A stretch of 64,000 nucleotides of DNA from Mesorhizobium qingshengii (GTDB taxonomy: Bacteria; Pseudomonadota; Alphaproteobacteria; Rhizobiales; Rhizobiaceae): assembly GCF_900103325.1 (NCBI RefSeq), contig NZ_FMXM01000006.1:62001-126000 (forward strand). The letters are read 5' to 3'. How positions within the stretch are numbered: the first letter of the stretch is position 1; each line of letters begins with the position of its first letter. The notes below the pieces were generated by a model that did not search any database, was not told where the DNA came from, and worked only from the letters and a program-made list of their open reading frames with translations. The position numbers were made by a program, and so were the translations under genes. Shown here one piece after another: positions 55,771 to 64,000 of the stretch.

Positions 55771-57008
55771 TGCGCGCGTTTGCCTTTCTGCTCGCCGCGG
55801 CACTTGGCCTTCAGCCGGCGCTGGCCGACGGCCTGACGCCCAAGGCCAAGCGCGAACTCGCCGCCAGGAATGGCGGCGTCTACGACGATCCGGAATATGA
55901 TCCGGCCACCACCAACCGCATGTTCCGGGTTTCGTCCGGGCCGAGTTCGCTGCCGCCGGGCCAGGTCGCCTCGCGCATCAAGGACATTGCCCAGTTGCAG
56001 AGTTCGCGCGACAACCAGCTCGTCGGCTACGGCCTGGTCATCGGACTTTCCGGATCGGGCGACAGCCTGCGCAACTCGCCCTTCACCGAACAGTCGATCC
56101 GCGCCATGCTCGAAAATCTCGGCATCGCCACGGAAGGCGGCAGCGCACGCGCCAAGAACGTCGCCGCCGTCATCGTCACCGCCAACATGCCGCCCTACGT
56201 GCAGTCGGGTGCCCGCATCGACATCGACGTCTCCTCGATGGGCGACGCGACCTCGCTCGCCGGCGGCACGCTGATCATGACGCCGCTGAAGGCGGCGGAC
56301 GGCGAGATCTATGCCGTCGGCCAGGGCTCGGTCATCGTTTCCGGCTTCACCGCCAAGGGTCAGGCCGAGCAGCTGACGCAAGGCGTGCCGACCGCCGGCC
56401 GTGTGCCGAACGGCGCCATCGTCGAGCGCGCGGTCCAGGCCGAATTCGACGATCAGGCGACGCTGACGCTGCAATTGCGCAATCCCGATTTCTCGACCGC
56501 CATCCGCATCGCCGATGCCATCAACGACTATACCAGCCAGCGCTTCGGCATGCGCGTGGCGGCCGAACGCGATTCCCGCACCGTGCAGATCAGAAGGCCC
56601 AGGGGTGTTTCAGCGGCGCGCTTCTATGCCGAGATCGAGAACCTGGTGGTCGAATCCGATACGCCGGCCAGGGTCGTCATCGACGAGCGCACCGGCACCA
56701 TCGTCATCGGCAACGACGTCAAGATCTCACGGGTCGCCATCAGTCATGGCACGCTGACCGTGCGCATCACGGAAGCGCCGCGCGTCGTCCAGCCCGAGCC
56801 CTTCTCCAAGGGCGTAACCGCCGTCGAACCGTTCACCGCCATCGACGCCAGCCGGCCCAATGCCCGCGTCGCCGTGCTTGACGGACCCGACCTCGAAACG
56901 CTCGTCTCCGGCCTCAACCGTCTCGGCGTCAAGCCGGACGGCATCATTGCCATCCTGCAGGGGATCAAGTCGGCCGGCGCCCTGCAGGCCGACCTGGTTC
57001 TCCAATAG
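55767..57008 (+). CDS. flgI: Flagellar P-ring protein FlgI
   Basis: 413 residues. The signal peptide MMRAFAFLLAAALGLQPALA is followed by an atypical 45-residue linker, then SRIKDIAQLQSSRDNQLVGY and the classic GLVIGLSGSGDSL. Also DVSSMGDATSLAGGTLIMTP. Makes the periplasmic P ring in the peptidoglycan. Translation is coupled to flgA. Somewhat longer than enteric FlgI because of the linker. Confidence 0.95.
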   Translation: MMRAFAFLLAAALGLQPALADGLTPKAKRELAARNGGVYDDPEYDPATTNRMFRVSSGPSSLPPGQVASRIKDIAQLQSSRDNQLVGYGLVIGLSGSGDSLRNSPFTEQSIRAMLENLGIATEGGSARAKNVAAVIVTANMPPYVQSGARIDIDVSSMGDATSLAGGTLIMTPLKAADGEIYAVGQGSVIVSGFTAKGQAEQLTQGVPTAGRVPNGAIVERAVQAEFDDQATLTLQLRNPDFSTAIRIADAINDYTSQRFGMRVAAERDSRTVQIRRPRGVSAARFYAEIENLVVESDTPARVVIDERTGTIVIGNDVKISRVAISHGTLTVRITEAPRVVQPEPFSKGVTAVEPFTAIDASRPNARVAVLDGPDLETLVSGLNRLGVKPDGIIAILQGIKSAGALQADLVLQ

Positions 57009-57011
57009 GCG

Positions 57012-57599
57012 ATGCCGATGACACGCTCCCTCTTACCTACTGACAGACGCCGCCCCGCCGGGATCCTGCTCGTGGCCGCCATCCTTTTCGCCATGCCCCT
57101 CGCCGTCGGCACCGCGCGTGGTGAGGAAAAGGTTCGCCAGGTCCTGCCTGGAGCGCCGGCCGCGGAAGCGCCGCAGCAATTGGCGCGGGTAAAGGCTCCG
57201 GACCAAAGCGAGATCGAGCGCTTCTGCTCCAACATAGCCGACGCCGCTCGCGACCGTCGCTACGCCTTGCAGGCCGAGGAACTGAAACAGCTCCAGACCG
57301 GCATCGACCAGCGCATGAAGGCACTGGACGAGAAAAAGGCCGAATACGAGACCTGGCTGAAGCGGCGCGAGGTTTTCCTGGCCCGGGCCGAGGACGGCGT
57401 CGTCCAGATCTATGCGGGCATGAAACCCGACGCCGCCGCCGAGCGGCTGGCAATCGTCAACGCCGATCTGGCGGCGGCCATATTGATGAAGCTCGATTCA
57501 CGCAAGGCCGGCGTCATCCTCAACGAAATGGACCAGAAGGCGGCGGCGACGCTCACCGGCATCATGGCCAGCGCAGCCCGAAGGGTAGATCCGTCATGA
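57012..57599 (+). CDS. motE: Periplasmic motility chaperone MotE
   Basis: 195 residues. A signal/anchor segment (AGILLVAAILFAMPLAVGTA) precedes a helical region (LKQLQTGIDQRMKALDEKKA, coiled coil). The C-terminal MgtE-N-like domain has AERLAIVNADLAAAILMKLD. In Sinorhizobium MotE is a chaperone for the motor protein MotC and lies between flgI and flgH, exactly as here. It overlaps flgH by 4 nt. Confidence 0.88.
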   Translation: MPMTRSLLPTDRRRPAGILLVAAILFAMPLAVGTARGEEKVRQVLPGAPAAEAPQQLARVKAPDQSEIERFCSNIADAARDRRYALQAEELKQLQTGIDQRMKALDEKKAEYETWLKRREVFLARAEDGVVQIYAGMKPDAAAERLAIVNADLAAAILMKLDSRKAGVILNEMDQKAAATLTGIMASAARRVDPS

Positions 57600-58303
57600 T
57601 CCGCAAGATGCTCATCCTGTGCGCGGTCGCGGCCCTGTCCGGCTGCGGCACCAACCTCAAGGAGGTCGGCAAGGAACCGGCGTTGTCGCCGGTCGGCTCG
57701 GGCATCGACGGCGGCAACACGTCTTCCCTCTATAAATATCCGGAGACGCCACCGGCGGCACCGAAGAAGTTCTCGCTGTGGGACGACCGCCAGAGCCGGC
57801 TGTTCACCGATCCTCGAGCGCTGTCCCAGGGCGACATCCTGACCGTCAACATCAAGATCAACGACCGCGCCAACTTCAAGAACCAGAACGACAGGAGCCG
57901 CACCGCCAACCGCAAGCTCGGTTTCGACATCAGCGCGCAATGGGACAAGCTGAGCACCGCCGGCAAGGGCGCCGGCACTCTCAATTCCGCCACGGACACC
58001 ACCGCGGACGGGGAGATCAAGCGTTCGGAAACGCTGGAGCTCAACGTCGCCGCCGTCGTCACCGATGTCCTGCCGAACGGCAATCTGATGATCAGGGGTT
58101 CGCAGGAAGTGCGCGTCAACGCCGAACTCAGGGTGCTGACCATCGCCGGCATCGTGCGGCCGGCCGATATCGGCGCCGAGAACACGATCCCCTACGAACG
58201 CATCGCCGAAGCGCGCATCTCCTATGGCGGGCGCGGCCGCATAACCGAGATCCAGCAACCTGCCTATGGCCAGCAGGTTCTCGATCAGGTTCTTCCGTTC
58301 TAG
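57596..58303 (+). CDS. flgH: Flagellar L-ring lipoprotein FlgH
   Basis: 235 residues. Lipobox LSGCGTN, so Cys at about 17 is acylated. SLWDDRQSRLFTDPRALSQG and GDILTVNIKINDRANFKNQN are the FlgH signatures, and YGGRGRITEIQQP sits near the end. Builds the outer-membrane L ring. Translation is coupled to motE; fliL starts 19 nt after the stop. Confidence 0.95.
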   Translation: MIRKMLILCAVAALSGCGTNLKEVGKEPALSPVGSGIDGGNTSSLYKYPETPPAAPKKFSLWDDRQSRLFTDPRALSQGDILTVNIKINDRANFKNQNDRSRTANRKLGFDISAQWDKLSTAGKGAGTLNSATDTTADGEIKRSETLELNVAAVVTDVLPNGNLMIRGSQEVRVNAELRVLTIAGIVRPADIGAENTIPYERIAEARISYGGRGRITEIQQPAYGQQVLDQVLPF

Positions 58304-58322
58304 GCTTGGGGAACACGGCACC

Positions 58323-58817
58323 GTGGCGAATGTCGAACAGGTACAGCCGCGCAAGGGTCCCTCCCTTGCCATCCAGGCCGCCATGCTGCTGTTTGTGACG
58401 GCCGCCGCCATCGGCATGGGCTGGCTGTCCGGCGGTTATCTCAAGGGTGTCGGGGGACCGGTGTCCGTGCCGGTCGCGCCTGAGAATGAAGGCAAAGTGA
58501 TGGAGCCCGCCGCGGCCGAGTCGCCGGGCGCGGGGCCGACCCTCGTCGCGCTGGCGCCGATCACCACCAACATCGCCTCGCCGGCGGACACCTGGATCAG
58601 AATGGAAGTCTCGGTGGTCTATGACGGGCCGCAACCCGCGGCAATGTCGGAGGACATCCACCAGGACTTGCTCGCCCTGGTGCGCACCTTGAAGATGCAT
58701 CAGATCGAGGGCGCCAGCGGCTACCAGCACCTGAAGGCCGATCTCGAGGAACGCGCCTCGATCCGCAGCCAGGGGCACGCCAAGCAGATTCTCATCAGGA
58801 CATTGCTGGTCGAATGA
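58323..58817 (+). CDS. fliL: Flagellar basal-body-associated protein FliL
   Basis: 164 residues. A single N-terminal membrane segment (AAMLLFVTAAAIGMGWLSGG) and a periplasmic domain with DTWIRMEVSVVYDG and ILIRTLLVE. FliL-type proteins ring the stator and modulate torque. A GTG start at 58323 is preferred (GGGGA about 10 nt upstream); an in-frame ATG at 58266 would overlap flgH by 38 nt. Ends inside the fliP start (4-nt overlap). Confidence 0.82.
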   Translation: MANVEQVQPRKGPSLAIQAAMLLFVTAAAIGMGWLSGGYLKGVGGPVSVPVAPENEGKVMEPAAAESPGAGPTLVALAPITTNIASPADTWIRMEVSVVYDGPQPAAMSEDIHQDLLALVRTLKMHQIEGASGYQHLKADLEERASIRSQGHAKQILIRTLLVE

Positions 58818-59545
58818 AGAAGTTCCTTCTCGCCGCGGCGCTGATCGCCGCCGCCACCTCCGTCGCGGCGGCCCAGCAACTCGACCTCGGCGGCATCGGC
58901 AAGGCTGACGGTACCACCGTCGGCTACATCATCCAGATGTTCGGCCTGCTGACCGTGCTGTCGGTGGCGCCGGGCCTGCTGATCATGGTGACGAGCTTCA
59001 CCCGCTTCGTGATCGCCTTTTCGATCCTGCGCGCCGGCATCGGCCTGCAATCGACGCCGGCAAACCTCATCCTCATTTCGCTGTCGCTGTTCATGACCTT
59101 CTACGTCATGGCGCCGACTTTCGATCAGGCCTGGAACACCGGTGTCAAGCCGCTGATGGATAACCAGATCAGCCAGACCGAGGCCTTCGAGAAGATCTCG
59201 GATCCGTTCCGCACCTTCATGCTGCACAATGTGCGCGACAAGGACTTCGACCTGTTCGCCGACCTTGCCCGCGAGCGCGGCCAGACCGTTTCGCGCGAGA
59301 CCGTCGACCTGCGCATCCTGGTGCCCGCCTTCATGATCTCCGAGATCCGGCGTGGCTTCGAGATCGGCTTCCTGATCGTGCTGCCATTCCTGGTCATCGA
59401 CCTGATCGTCGCCACCATCACCATGGCGATGGGCATGATGATGCTGCCGCCGACGGTGGTCTCGCTGCCGTTCAAGATCCTGTTCTTCGTCCTGATCGAC
59501 GGCTGGAATCTGCTTGTCGGCAGCCTGGTGCGCTCCTTCAACTGA
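58814..59545 (+). CDS. fliP: Flagellar export gate protein FliP
   Basis: 243 residues. Signal peptide (MKKFLLAAALIAAATSVAAA), then membrane segments with the family motifs MVTSFTRFVIAFSILRAGIG and LVPAFMISEIRRGFEIGFLI. The C-terminal MAMGMMMLPPTVVSLPFKIL is invariant in FliP. Last gene of the long operon. The 246-nt gap to the flagellin begins after it. Confidence 0.96.
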   Translation: MKKFLLAAALIAAATSVAAAQQLDLGGIGKADGTTVGYIIQMFGLLTVLSVAPGLLIMVTSFTRFVIAFSILRAGIGLQSTPANLILISLSLFMTFYVMAPTFDQAWNTGVKPLMDNQISQTEAFEKISDPFRTFMLHNVRDKDFDLFADLARERGQTVSRETVDLRILVPAFMISEIRRGFEIGFLIVLPFLVIDLIVATITMAMGMMMLPPTVVSLPFKILFFVLIDGWNLLVGSLVRSFN

Positions 59546-59629
59546 TCGCCCCTGCTCGCCACCTTGGCACCGCCCGTCCGGAAGGGCTGGCGGCGGCCGA
59601 GGCATCGCCGAATTCTCCAAGATTATTTT

Positions 59630-59639
59630 CGGTTAACCG
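59630..59639. promoter_or_regulatory. CGGTTAACCG palindrome upstream of flagellin gene 1
   Basis: A perfect 10-bp palindrome about 155 nt before the first flagellin start. GGTTAACC also lies upstream of the second flagellin gene (60939-60946). Possibly a binding site for a flagellin-class regulator. Confidence 0.4.
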
Positions 59640-59791
59640 TCCAGTTTAGCCCTTTGGTAGGGACTTGCCGCCATAGTCATTCGCAGATGGCGGGTGATCT
59701 ATCGCAACGATCATTGGCATGATGCCGCTCCGTCATACCGGGAAAGCCGGTATGCAAAAAAACACCGTGTAAAAACAAGGTACGAGTAGCC

Positions 59792-60787
59792 ATGGCCAGT
59801 ATCATGACCAACGCCTCGGCGTTGACCGCTCTGCAGAGCTTGAGCGCCACCCAGAAGAACCTCGACACCACCCAGGCCCGCATCTCGACGGGTTATCGCG
59901 TTTCCCAGGCTTCGGACAACGCCGCCTACTGGTCGATCGCCACCACGATGCGCTCCGACAACCAGGCCATGTCCACCGTTTCGGACGCACTCGGCCTCGG
60001 CGCCTCGAAGGTCGACACCGCCTACACCGGCATGAACAGCGCGATCGACACCATCAACCAGATCAAGACCAAGCTGGTCGCTTCCTATGGCCAGACGGAT
60101 GCCGACAAGGCAAAGACGCAGACCGAAATTGCCGCCCTTCAGAAGCAGTTGAAGGCCTACGCCGATGGCGCCACCTTCTCCGGCACCAACATGCTGTCCG
60201 TCGATAGCGGCACGGCTACGGCTGCAGCCGACGTCAAGATCGTTTCGGCCTTCAATCGCGACGCTTCCGGCAGCTCTTCGATCAGCACGATCGACGTCAA
60301 TGTGGAAAGCACAAAGCTTTATGAAGCCGGCACCACCGCAGGCACGGCGAAGGGCATCCTCGACGCCGATCGCCTCGGCAGCACCGGTGCCATCACCACC
60401 ACCACGCAGGCCCCGACGGCGGGCGCCGCTTCAGCGGCCGGCGACACCTATTCGGTCGCCACGCTGAAGGTCTACGACTCGACCACCGGCAAGGGCTTCA
60501 GCGACACGCAGATCGCCGACCAGATGAAGGTCGTCGACGCCGCGCTGAAGGACATGACGAACGCCGCCACCACGCTTGGCGCCGCCAAGAGCTCCATCGA
60601 CCTGCAGAAGACCTTCACGCAGAGCCTGATGGACTCCATCGACCGCGGCGTCGGCCAGCTCGTCGATGCCGACATGAACAAGGAATCGACCCGCCTCCAG
60701 GCCCTGCAGGTTCAGCAGCAGCTCGGCGTCCAGGCGCTGTCGATCGCCAACGGTTCCTCGCAGTCGATCCTGTCGCTCTTCCGCTAA
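59792..60787 (+). CDS. flaA: Flagellin 1
   Basis: 331 residues, filament subunit. N-terminal D0/D1 helices (MASIMTNASALTALQSLSAT, DTTQARISTGYRVSQASDNA), a short variable middle (about 140-230), and C-terminal D0/D1 (MNKESTRLQALQVQQQLGVQ, NGSSQSILSLFR). No Sec signal, as exported by the flagellar path. It lies after fliP, the flaA position in rhizobia. AAGG lies upstream of the ATG. Ends before a strong terminator. Confidence 0.95.
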   Translation: MASIMTNASALTALQSLSATQKNLDTTQARISTGYRVSQASDNAAYWSIATTMRSDNQAMSTVSDALGLGASKVDTAYTGMNSAIDTINQIKTKLVASYGQTDADKAKTQTEIAALQKQLKAYADGATFSGTNMLSVDSGTATAAADVKIVSAFNRDASGSSSISTIDVNVESTKLYEAGTTAGTAKGILDADRLGSTGAITTTTQAPTAGAASAAGDTYSVATLKVYDSTTGKGFSDTQIADQMKVVDAALKDMTNAATTLGAAKSSIDLQKTFTQSLMDSIDRGVGQLVDADMNKESTRLQALQVQQQLGVQALSIANGSSQSILSLFR

Positions 60788-60823
60788 TCGACTTCGCTCA
60801 ACCGAAGTTCGCACTAAAACATC

Positions 60824-60850
60824 GGGCCGCGCCAAAAGCGCGGCCCGGTT
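60824..60850 (+). terminator. Hairpin terminator after flagellin 1
   Basis: GGGCCGCGC, CAAAA, GCGCGGCCC: a perfect 9-bp stem followed by GGTTTGCGTTTG. The same 9-bp stem follows flagellin 2. Confidence 0.88.
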
Positions 60851-60915
60851 TGCGTTTGTTCAAGGCTCACGCAGTCCTCGTTCCTTAACTCTCGAAAGTT
60901 GGCCTTTAACAGGCC

Positions 60916-60945
60916 GTTAACCATAACGCGCTAGTCATGGTTAAC
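60916..60945. promoter_or_regulatory. Inverted repeat upstream of flagellin gene 2
   Basis: GTTAACCAT (60916-60924) and ATGGTTAAC (60937-60945) are perfect 9-bp arms around 12 nt. It lies about 130 nt before the second flagellin start. It contains the GGTTAACC core also found before flagellin 1. Confidence 0.5.
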
Positions 60946-61073
60946 CAATAGCTTACAACGGTTGGCGAATCGGCCGTATCGGGCACGATGGCAACCGATG
61001 GACAGGCTGATCCGGCCTGCGAGGGCAACGCTGGTTCTTCGTGAGGGCCAGCCTTAGAAAAGGAGCGAGTTTC

Positions 61074-62144
61074 TTGGCTAGCATCATGACAAACGCTGCG
61101 GCGTTGACCGCACTTCAAAGCCTCAACGCCACCAACAAGTCGCTCCAGCAGACACAGGCCCGAATCTCGACCGGCTACAGGGTCTCCGAGGCCTCCGACA
61201 ACGCCGCCTATTGGTCGATCGCCACCACGATGCGCTCGGACAACTCGGCCCTGTCGACGGTACAGGATGCGCTCGGCCTCGGCGCCTCGAAAGTCGACAC
61301 TGCCTATACCGGCATGAACAATGTGCTGGATACGATCGGCAAGATCAAAACCAAGCTGCTTTCGACCGTCGGCCAGACCGATGCCGCCAAGGCAAAGACG
61401 CAGACCGAGATCACGGCGCTTCAGGCGCAGATGAAATCCTTTGCCGATGCCGCCACCTTCTCCGGCTCGAATTTCCTTGCGGTGACGTCCAAGCAGGTCG
61501 CGGCCCCCAACGATGGCGTCCAAACCGACGCCAAGATCGTCTCCTCATTCAATCGCTCATCGTCGGGCGCCATCTCGCTCGGAACGATCGACATCAATGT
61601 AGAAAGCACCAAGCTGTTCGACTACGGCCTTGCCGCCGACGTCAAGAACCAAGGCATTCTCGACCGCCAGACCTCCGTCTATTCCACGGGAGCCGCCCAG
61701 ACCGAGTATGACACCGCCTATGCGGCCGCGATCGCGGGTGGAGCAACGGACATCGCCGCCAACACCGCCGGCCAGGCCGCTGTCACCGGCACGCCCACCA
61801 AGGTCGACAACATCTCCGCCTACAACCTCGACATCACGGCGGCCGGCGTAACCGACGACATCATCACGCAGATGATCACCAAGATCGACAACGTCATGGC
61901 CCAGCTGACCGACTCCGCCACCATTCTCGGTTCGGCAAAGAGCAGCATCGACCTGCAGAAGACCTTTACGCAGAGCCTGATGGACTCCATCGACCGCGGC
62001 GTCGGCCAGCTCGTCGATGCCGACATGAACAAGGAATCAACGCGGCTCCAGGCGCTGCAGGTACAGCAGCAGCTCGGCATCCAGTCCCTGTCGATAGCCA
62101 ACAGTTCCTCGCAGTCGATCCTATCACTGTTCAAGAACGGCTAG
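61074..62144 (+). CDS. flaB: Flagellin 2
   Basis: 356 residues. It starts at TTG 61074 with AAGGAG 9 nt upstream, giving MASIMTNAAALTALQSLNAT, aligned with flagellin 1. An ATG-started frame at 61041 adds a basic N-terminus unlike flagellins and is rejected. The middle region (about 200-255) is unlike flagellin 1 and about 25 residues longer. The C-terminal D0/D1 is nearly identical; 71 nt (61968-62038) match 60617-60687 exactly. A duplicate of flagellin 1 with a diverged exposed surface. Confidence 0.94.
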   Translation: MASIMTNAAALTALQSLNATNKSLQQTQARISTGYRVSEASDNAAYWSIATTMRSDNSALSTVQDALGLGASKVDTAYTGMNNVLDTIGKIKTKLLSTVGQTDAAKAKTQTEITALQAQMKSFADAATFSGSNFLAVTSKQVAAPNDGVQTDAKIVSSFNRSSSGAISLGTIDINVESTKLFDYGLAADVKNQGILDRQTSVYSTGAAQTEYDTAYAAAIAGGATDIAANTAGQAAVTGTPTKVDNISAYNLDITAAGVTDDIITQMITKIDNVMAQLTDSATILGSAKSSIDLQKTFTQSLMDSIDRGVGQLVDADMNKESTRLQALQVQQQLGIQSLSIANSSSQSILSLFKNG

Positions 62145-62180
62145 TTCCTCCCTGCTGGGATACTCCCGCTTCCGATTGAC

Positions 62181-62215
62181 GGGCCGCGCCGCAAGCGCGG
62201 CCCGATTTCATTTTC
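62181..62215 (+). terminator. Hairpin terminator after flagellin 2
   Basis: GGGCCGCGC, CGCAA, GCGCGGCCC followed by GATTTCATTTT. The same stem as after flagellin 1; the loop differs. Confidence 0.88.
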
Positions 62216-62272
62216 GCACAAGCTTCGGGGGCTAGTGTTCCGGCGGACAGTCATGCTGGGAGTCGTTGAACC

Positions 62273-63919
62273 GTGCCGGAACAGATCCAGAGCATCATCT
62301 CGAATCTCCGCGGGTTTGGCGTGAAGCGCCTGGCCATGCTGGCGGGCATCGCCGTTCTGGTGATGAGCGTCATCGGCGTCGCCTCGGTCTATCTCAACCG
62401 CCCGGCCTACGACACGCTCTATGTCGGGCTCGATCGTGCAGACGTGAACCAGATCGGCCTGGTGCTGGGCGAGGCTGGCATAGGCTTCGACGTCGGCGCC
62501 GACGGAACCTCCGTGCTGGTGCCGGCCGGCACCACCGCGCAGGCGCGCATGCTGCTTGCCGAAAAGGGCCTGCCGACCAGCGCCAATGCCGGCTACGAAC
62601 TGTTCGACAATGTCGGCTCGCTCGGCCTCACCTCCTTCATGCAGCAGATCACCCGCGTGCGCGCGCTGGAAGGCGAGATCGCCCGCACCATCCAGTCGAT
62701 CGCAGGCATCAAGGCGGCGCGCGTCCATATCGTCATGTCCGAACGCGCCAATTTCCGCCGCGACGAGCAGCAGCCTTCCGCATCGGTGGTCATCCGCTAC
62801 GCCGGCATCGACGCCGAGAAGAGCGCCATGTCGATCCGCCATCTCGTCGCCGCCGCCGTCCCCGGCCTGTCGGCCGACAAGGTGACGGTGCTCGATTCCA
62901 ATGGCAACCTGCTGGCCGCCGGCGACGATCCTTCCAACACCAGCGCCGCCCGCACGCTCGGCGTCGAGCAGACGGTCGAGGCGCAGATCGGCGACAACAT
63001 CCGCCGGGCGCTGACAGCCTATCTCGGCCCGGACAACTTCCGCGCCAGCGTCAAGGCCGAGGTCAACACCGACACCCGCCAGACCGAGGAAACCATTTTC
63101 GATCCGAATTCCCGCGTCGAACGCTCGGTGCAGTCGGTGCGCGCCAACGAAAACAACAACCAGAAGCAGGCCTCCACCCCGGCCAGCGTCGAGCAGAACC
63201 TGCCCGAGACCCAGGCAACCGCCACCGAGGGTCCGCAATCCTCCTCGCAAAACGACCGCAAGGAAGAGATCACCAACTACGAGATCAATTCGAAGAAGAT
63301 CGCCACCGTCTCCAACGGCTACACCGTCACCAAGATGTCGATTGCCGTCGTCGTCAACCAGCAGCGGCTGATGGCCATTCTCGGCAAGGACGCCACACCC
63401 GAGCAGATTGCCAAGCGGGTCGCCGACATCCAGAAGATGGTGACCTCGGCCACCGGCTTCGACGACAAGCGCGGCGACGTCATCGACGTCTCGGCGGTCG
63501 AATTCATCGACGGGCTGGATGGCGAGGCGATCCCGCAGGCTGGAATGTTGGATTCCATCGGCCAGCACGCCGGCACCTTGATCAACGCCGGTGCCTTCAT
63601 CGTCGTGGTGTTCATGGTCGCCTTCTTCGGCCTGAGGCCAATGGCGGCCGCGCTGACGGCAAAGGCGACACCGGCTCTGTCAGGCCCCAATTTCGATGAA
63701 GTCCAGCGCTCGCTGCCGACGCCGGAAGCAACAGCGAACGCAGAAAGCGCTGCCGTTGGCGCCTTGCCCAACTCACGCCCAAATCCCACTCCGCTCGACG
63801 ATCTGCGCCAGAAGATCAGGCCCGCGCCGCAGGATCGGCTTGCCCGAATGGTCGACCTCAACGAGGAGCGCACCGCGCAGATCCTGCGCAAATGGGCTGC
63901 CCAGGAAGTCGCGGTGTAA
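62273..63919 (+). CDS. fliF: Flagellar MS-ring protein FliF
   Basis: 548 residues. First membrane segment at about 20-40 (LAMLAGIAVLVMSVIGVASV), then ring-building motifs (GLTSFMQQITRVRALEGEIA, ARVHIVMSERANFRRDEQQP). The second membrane segment is at about 440-460 (NAGAFIVVVFMVAFFGLRPM), and the C-terminal tail has LARMVDLNEERTAQILRKWA, the FliG-binding segment. The start is GTG at 62273. It lies after the flagellin genes, not beside visN as in Sinorhizobium. Normal length. Confidence 0.95.
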   Translation: MPEQIQSIISNLRGFGVKRLAMLAGIAVLVMSVIGVASVYLNRPAYDTLYVGLDRADVNQIGLVLGEAGIGFDVGADGTSVLVPAGTTAQARMLLAEKGLPTSANAGYELFDNVGSLGLTSFMQQITRVRALEGEIARTIQSIAGIKAARVHIVMSERANFRRDEQQPSASVVIRYAGIDAEKSAMSIRHLVAAAVPGLSADKVTVLDSNGNLLAAGDDPSNTSAARTLGVEQTVEAQIGDNIRRALTAYLGPDNFRASVKAEVNTDTRQTEETIFDPNSRVERSVQSVRANENNNQKQASTPASVEQNLPETQATATEGPQSSSQNDRKEEITNYEINSKKIATVSNGYTVTKMSIAVVVNQQRLMAILGKDATPEQIAKRVADIQKMVTSATGFDDKRGDVIDVSAVEFIDGLDGEAIPQAGMLDSIGQHAGTLINAGAFIVVVFMVAFFGLRPMAAALTAKATPALSGPNFDEVQRSLPTPEATANAESAAVGALPNSRPNPTPLDDLRQKIRPAPQDRLARMVDLNEERTAQILRKWAAQEVAV

Positions 63920-63922
63920 CCC

Positions 63923-64000
63923 ATGCCTTCCCCTGCCCTTTTCGACCTCCTGCCCGATTTCGGCACGCGCACGCAACGTGCCGGCCAGCCGCGAGCCCCG
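63923..64000 (+). CDS. Start of an unidentified flagellar-operon gene, cut by the window edge
   Basis: Only 26 codons, starting MPSPALFDLLPDFGTRTQRA. It follows the fliF stop by 3 nt, so it is probably co-transcribed with it. Too short to identify; a FliH-like or other fliF-linked protein is one possibility. Confidence 0.45.
   Translation, partial: MPSPALFDLLPDFGTRTQRAGQPRAP

Overview
This 64 kb stretch has high GC content, dense genes and short intergenic gaps. Its flagellar gene order, with motA, fliM, fliN, fliG and flhB on one strand and flgF, fliI, flgB, flgC, fliE, flgG, flgA, flgI, motE, flgH, fliL, fliP and flagellin on the other, is the arrangement known from rhizobia. A VisN/VisR pair of LuxR-type regulators supports this. 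The window is therefore most likely chromosomal DNA of an alphaproteobacterium of the order Hyphomicrobiales, probably a Mesorhizobium or close relative. I see no tRNA, rRNA, transposase, integrase or CRISPR array.

Region 1 (1-10015) is a catabolic cluster. A glutamine-synthetase-like ligase (cut by the window edge), a branched-chain-amino-acid-type ABC importer, a cupin/XRE regulator, an N-formylglutamate-amidohydrolase-family enzyme, an aldehyde dehydrogenase and a divergent short-chain dehydrogenase lie together. The same 17-bp near-palindrome occurs in both promoter regions, so the regulator probably controls the whole set. Region 2 (10016-11795) is decayed: a frameshifted 86-bp tandem repeat that was once coding, an unknown helix-turn-helix-like protein, and a broken duplicate of that protein's C-terminus. 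Region 3 (11796-19000) holds a lysine-pathway aldehyde dehydrogenase, an ECF42-type sigma factor with its DGPF/YCII partner, topoisomerase IB and a translationally coupled operon of three glycosyltransferases.

Region 4 (19112-25777) is a three-gene operon of transglutaminase/DUF2126, circularly permuted ATP-grasp/alpha-E, and transglutaminase proteins, a set predicted in the literature to make or modify peptides. A ~138-bp palindromic intergenic element separates it from glutaryl-CoA dehydrogenase with its divergent LysR regulator. The tex gene follows, tail to tail with the LysR gene. Region 5 (30745-40896) looks like a locus for using amides or polyamines: two tandem NylB-like serine amide hydrolases, a PotABCD-type importer, a YtcJ-type amidohydrolase, a divergent TetR regulator and an acetylpolyamine deacetylase.

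Region 6 (42651-64000) is the motility cluster: VisN/VisR; a leftward operon for motor, switch and export proteins; a rightward rod/ring/export operon running from a duplicated DUF1217 protein to fliP; two flagellin genes with matching terminators and a shared GGTTAACC motif; then fliF. Several genes start with GTG or TTG, and many neighbours overlap by 1-4 bases, indicating translational coupling.
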